A DNA stretch of 18,435 bases from Bremia lactucae (Eukaryota; Oomycota; Peronosporomycetes; Peronosporales; Peronosporaceae), in NCBI RefSeq assembly GCF_004359215.1, contig NC_090615.1, forward strand, positions 7,016,634-7,035,068. The letters are read 5' to 3'. This document shows positions 15,573 through 18,435 of the stretch, in pieces. The notes below the pieces were generated by a model. The model searched no databases. It was not told the DNA's origin and saw only the letters and a program-made list of their open reading frames with translations. Made by a program: the position numbers and the translations under genes. How positions within the stretch are numbered: the first letter of the stretch is position 1; the number at the start of each line of letters is the position of its first letter.

Positions 15573-15875
15573 ATCTTATCAGCTGAGGGGATTTTTACCG
15601 AAAACTTGATGGTTCCCTTCTTTCAATCTACACATGTCACCTTTCAAAAAGATTGGACTCTTTATGAGTGGCGAGTTTTCGGTTATAACAAATAAAGAGA
15701 AAACATATATTTGGGTCAACAACGCTTACTCTCTAACCTAGATGTTGAAAAAGATTGGATGCTGAGCTTATTTACGGTCGTTTGAATTTGTTCTCCACTA
15801 GAATTTTTAGATGTCAAAAATGCCGCCAAAATTGCTTATTCAGGAAGTCAGGTTAGTATCCTCTGTAAGTAATTC
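15573..15875 (+). pseudogene. Unidentified coding relic with two in-frame stops
   Basis: One frame reads as protein-like sequence across about 100 codons, broken only by TAA at 15693 and TGA at 15783. Examples are FFQSTHVTFQKDWTLYEWRV, YLGQQRLLSNLDVEKDWMLS and LEFLDVKNAAKIAYSGSQV. CAG|GTTAGT at 15849-15857 could be a splice donor. Repeated KDW motifs and aromatic content look non-random, but I recognise no family. It may be a decayed gene or part of an unknown element. Confidence 0.3.
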
Positions 15876-16109
15876 ATTTCGGATTATCTTTTGAACCATT
15901 CATTTTTTTAATTCAATTTTACATATGCGCCATAATAAAAACAGGTAAAAAGGTTTGCGCAATTAGGAGAGATGATACTTAGTAAGAATTGTATTTAGGA
16001 TAGGCGACACTTGCAGGAGTATACCAAAATTATCGGTTAGTAAAACTAAATTTTAATTCAGTCGTAAATTACCTTCATTCCTCACAAGTGGCACCACTTG
16101 TTGGTCTTC
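15876..16109. other. Non-coding AT-rich stretch
   Basis: Nothing recognisable is seen here between the relic and the minisatellite. Confidence 0.5.
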
Positions 16110-16261
16110 CGCTTGCGTCTTCGTCGTCCGCTCGCTTCTTCCCCGTCCGTTCACTTCTTCGTCGTCCACTTGCGTTTTCGCCGTCCGCTTGCGTCTTCGC
16201 CGTCCGATCGCGACTTCGCCGTTCGCTCGCTCGCTTCTTCGCCGCTCGCTTCTTCGACATT
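16110..16261. repeat. 19-bp minisatellite
   Basis: Six units of exactly 19 bp run from 16110 to 16223 (consensus near CGCTTGCGTCTTCGTCGTC), followed by two shifted degenerate copies. The period is not a multiple of three, so all frames stay open by composition: Arg/Lys-rich on the minus strand and Ser/Phe/Arg-rich on the plus strand. That explains several overlapping open frames here without any real gene. Confidence 0.85.
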
Positions 16262-16624
16262 TGCGCTTCATTGGACTGCACTACGTTGGATTGCCCGGCA
16301 CTGCTTGTAGCGTGAGAGATTCCCTCGCAGCCAGTAACGTACTGCTTGTAGCGTGGGAATTTTCGCGCGCGGTCAACTGCTCCATTCCTTTGGAAGCGCT
16401 GTGTAGCAATTTTGAGTGTGTGGCTTTCAGTATCCACTGTAAATCCAAGCGTCTGTCTGGCAGATATAGTCGCTTAGTCTGTGTGAGGTTGGTTCCGTCT
16501 TAACTCGGTGAAACCGTTAATCCATCTGGAATAAGGTTGAATCTCTAACGCATTACGCCTTAGGACAAAAGTAAGTCGTTGAGTTCTATGAGTAAGAAGA
16601 GAAAGGTTAATACTTAGATTTTAT
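16262..16624. other. Non-coding stretch with a 15-bp direct repeat
   Basis: ACTGCTTGTAGCGTG occurs at 16300-16314 and again at 16341-16355 (41-bp period). No gene is supported. It may be untranslated leader or decayed LTR of the following Gypsy element, but no LTR boundary is visible. Confidence 0.5.
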
Positions 16625-16672
16625 TCGACTGCAGAAAGGCTTCCTCTTTGAGAACGGTGAGAGTCTGCAAAG

Positions 16673-16870
16673 TCTGCGAACGATCCGCTTGCGTCTTTAC
16701 AAAAGATTCGGCGCATTGCAAAGATCTTAGCAAAACAACTCACCAAGGAGAAAGCCTGTCTGCCCAAGCAAGAGTCCACCTTATCAGCTCCGCTACACGA
16801 AGTTGACGCGCTTTTAGAAGAAGCCGAGAGCACCATTTTAAAGGATCTTCGGTTTAATTTAAGAGACTAA
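16673..16870 (+). pseudogene. Small coding relic upstream of gag
   Basis: An open stretch reads ...NDPLASLQKIRRIAKILAKQ, LTKEKACLPKQESTLSAPLH, EVDALLEEAESTILKDLRFN and stops at TAA 16868-16870. It is helical and charged. Stops at about 16649 and 16658 cut its upstream part. It probably belongs to the same Gypsy element as a leader or separated N-terminal gag segment. No domain is recognised. Confidence 0.4.
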
Positions 16871-16924
16871 AATAAACTAAACAACTAAGTCTTTTAAAAG
16901 TTCCGAACACATGCTTCTTCCATT

Positions 16925-18057
16925 ATGGGCCAACCCTCATACGCCGATCTAATGCAGCAAATGATGCATATGCTACAGCAACAACAAGAGTTAATCGAAA
17001 CATTGGCTGATACTTAAAACGAAGGTGGGCGTTAGAGTGGGCAAACTAAGGATACCGACGTATAGCGGAAGAAGCGAAGAATTGTTTCGACTTTATTACG
17101 CGCAAAAACAGCAGTATTTTATTGCGCGCGGTACGAATTGGGAAGAGGACGCAATGGCTGCTCAAGTACTTGCCGTACTAGGAAGCTCATTGCGAGGTCC
17201 AACAGCACAATGGTTCTTGCTGCATCAATCAGAAATTCACTCAGTCGATGAGTTTTCTCTAGCAGTGGAAAAGGAATTTGTTCCTGCGGATCTGCAGCAA
17301 CGTCTTCGAGACGATCTGCATTGGCTGAGACAAGCCAATTGCAAAGACTTAACGGACTACAATGCAAAATTTTGACACATTATTTCGCAAGTTGAGAAAA
17401 TGACCGAAATAGACAAAAATCATCTATTTTCAACGAGGGTTAAAAACAAGAACCCAATAAGAAGCTCAATACCGACGGGGAAACACACTGTCGGAGGCTA
17501 TTAATCTGGAGCTCGACTCTGAACGCGCAAATTTGGGTGGTTATCATCAACACACCGCTACAACTCCTCGTCCTGGTCCAGCAAATGTGGCCAGAGAATT
17601 AATCAATGAGCCAGAGCCGATGGAAATCGACAATGCAGACGGGGTTGCTGCAACGCGTCATGTCTGAAGTGGCAAATCAAGTCTTTCGTTCGACGGCACT
17701 AATACCACCAAAAATAAGGTGAAGAAAGGAGTCGCAAATATCTCCTTTGATGGTAATAAATTTTCTGACATTCCGGTCATTGAGTGGCCAATGAGCAATT
17801 TATATGATGTAATTCTGGGTAAGCCTTGGTTTACTGCGCCCGAGCCAATCTTAAATTGGCGTACGCATCAAATTTAGTTCAAAAGTGGTGACATACCACA
17901 GGATTAGGTTTTTGAACCGGTCATTATTTATTCTGCCGAGTTTTCGAGGAAATTGAAGACACCACAATACGATGAAGTCTATCGGGTCAAAATTTACTAA
18001 GAATCGGAATCTACAGAACCTCGTGAAAAACGGTTAAAGGCTTTACTCGATTCCTAT
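16925..18057 (+). pseudogene. Degenerate Ty3/Gypsy gag-protease
   Basis: Begins at ATG 16925 (MGQPSYADLMQQMMHMLQQQ, coiled-coil-like) and is frameshifted near 17010-17030. It continues as a retrotransposon Gag capsid (RIPTYSGRSEELFRLYYAQK; VLAVLGSSLRGPTAQWFLLH; RLRDDLHWLRQANCKDLTDY) to a stop at 17373-17375, with further shifted Gag sequence to about 17667 (ATTPRPGPANVARELINEPE). The zinc knuckle and the catalytic D-S/T-G part of the protease are missing. The protease C-terminal half is readable from about 17700 (SNLYDVILGKPWFTAPEPIL), broken by stops at 17875 and 17905. It ends in the lead-in to reverse transcriptase (REKRLKALLDSY), where the LTR at 18058 cuts it. It is non-functional. Confidence 0.88.
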
Positions 18058-18435
18058 TGTAACGGGCTAAAGTTGCCCTAATGTTACACAGTCCCCGTTA
18101 AGTACATTTGGTGTACTTAAGGGGATGGTCAATTACTAAATAATAGTAATTAGAACCAACACTCGGGTGTGGTGCACATTTGTGACCAACCCTTGTGGAT
18201 GTGATGCACATGGGTGCATTCATATTAGGAGGGATGACGCCTAGCGTCATCCGTTACGCGAGGTATCTATAAAGAAGATACGCTCGCAATACATATTAAA
18301 TGATATCTATAGAGATATCATTTTAATTGGTAAAAATAGGTATTTGTATTTAATTCTATTAAATATAAATCAGTCTGAAAATTACTACCTACTTGGTAAG
18401 TGCGCACGAGGAGACGGATTACCGCTCCCGTGACG
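18058..18435 (+). mobile_element. Third LTR, 5' part, inserted into the gag-pol relic
   Basis: Begins TGTAACGGGC directly after the pre-RT sequence of the decayed Gypsy element and runs past the window edge. Apart from the terminal motif it differs in sequence from the LTRs at 2640 and 14974. It carries stable foldbacks at 18093-18124, 18232-18252, 18258-18287 and 18298-18323. CCTAT (18053-18057) would be its left target duplication. Confidence 0.8.

Noticed and set aside
16110..16261. CRISPR-like array
   Set aside because: Units are directly tandem 19-mers without unique spacers, in a eukaryotic retrotransposon context; it is a minisatellite.
16053..16437. Basic-protein ORFs on the minus strand over the minisatellite
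   Set aside because: Open frames arise from repeat composition. The period is not divisible by three, several frames are open at once, and nothing recognisable flanks the repeat.

Overview
The window looks like a piece of an oomycete (Peronosporales: Phytophthora or downy-mildew type) nuclear genome. The evidence is degenerate Ty3/Gypsy retrotransposons of the oomycete type, LTRs with TGTAAYG...CGTTACA ends, a GT71 (MNN1-type) glycosyltransferase, a fused trehalose-phosphate synthase/phosphatase-type protein, initiator-like TCATTTT/CCATTTT promoter motifs close to start codons, and short GT-AG introns. No bacterial operon, tRNA, rRNA or CRISPR is visible.

Layout. 1-92: reverse-oriented end of an LTR. 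About 114-1700: decayed Gypsy integrase plus the start of its chromodomain-like tail. 1763-2600: decayed coding sequence on the OPPOSITE strand, between pol and a polypurine tract. 2640-3367: that element's 3' LTR. 3753-4457: an ER-lumenal FKBP2/FKBP13-type prolyl isomerase in four exons, two of them micro-exons of 14 and 21 nt. 5182-5874: a predicted tail-anchored membrane protein. 6126-9716: a 1196-aa TPS/TPP-family protein with key residues replaced at both active sites. 10844-11896 (minus): a Bot1p/mS45-like mitochondrial protein. 11993-13891: a GT71 mannosyltransferase-like membrane protein, divergent from the previous gene across only 96 bp. 14974-15435: a perfectly bounded solo LTR with 5-bp target duplications. 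15573-15875: an unidentified relic. 16110-16261: a 19-bp minisatellite. 16673-18057: a second decayed Gypsy element (gag, then protease), interrupted at 18058 by a third LTR that runs off the window.

The window is therefore a five-gene island (about 3.7-13.9 kb) between nested retrotransposon debris. The LTR ends at 1-92 and 14974-15065 are inverted copies (89/92 identical) and bracket the island. The genes do not form one pathway: they cover ER folding, a tail-anchored protein, trehalose metabolism or its regulation, mitochondrial translation, and Golgi glycosylation.

Most notable: (i) the TPS/TPP protein looks like a double pseudoenzyme kept as a long open frame, resembling in logic the yeast Tps3/Tsl1 regulatory subunits; (ii) the micro-exon structure that restores the FKBP fold and its second cysteine; (iii) antisense coding sequence between pol and the 3' LTR of an oomycete Gypsy element; (iv) arrays of consecutive hairpins in three unrelated LTRs; (v) a 53-bp near-perfect palindrome in the intergenic region after the TPS/TPP gene.
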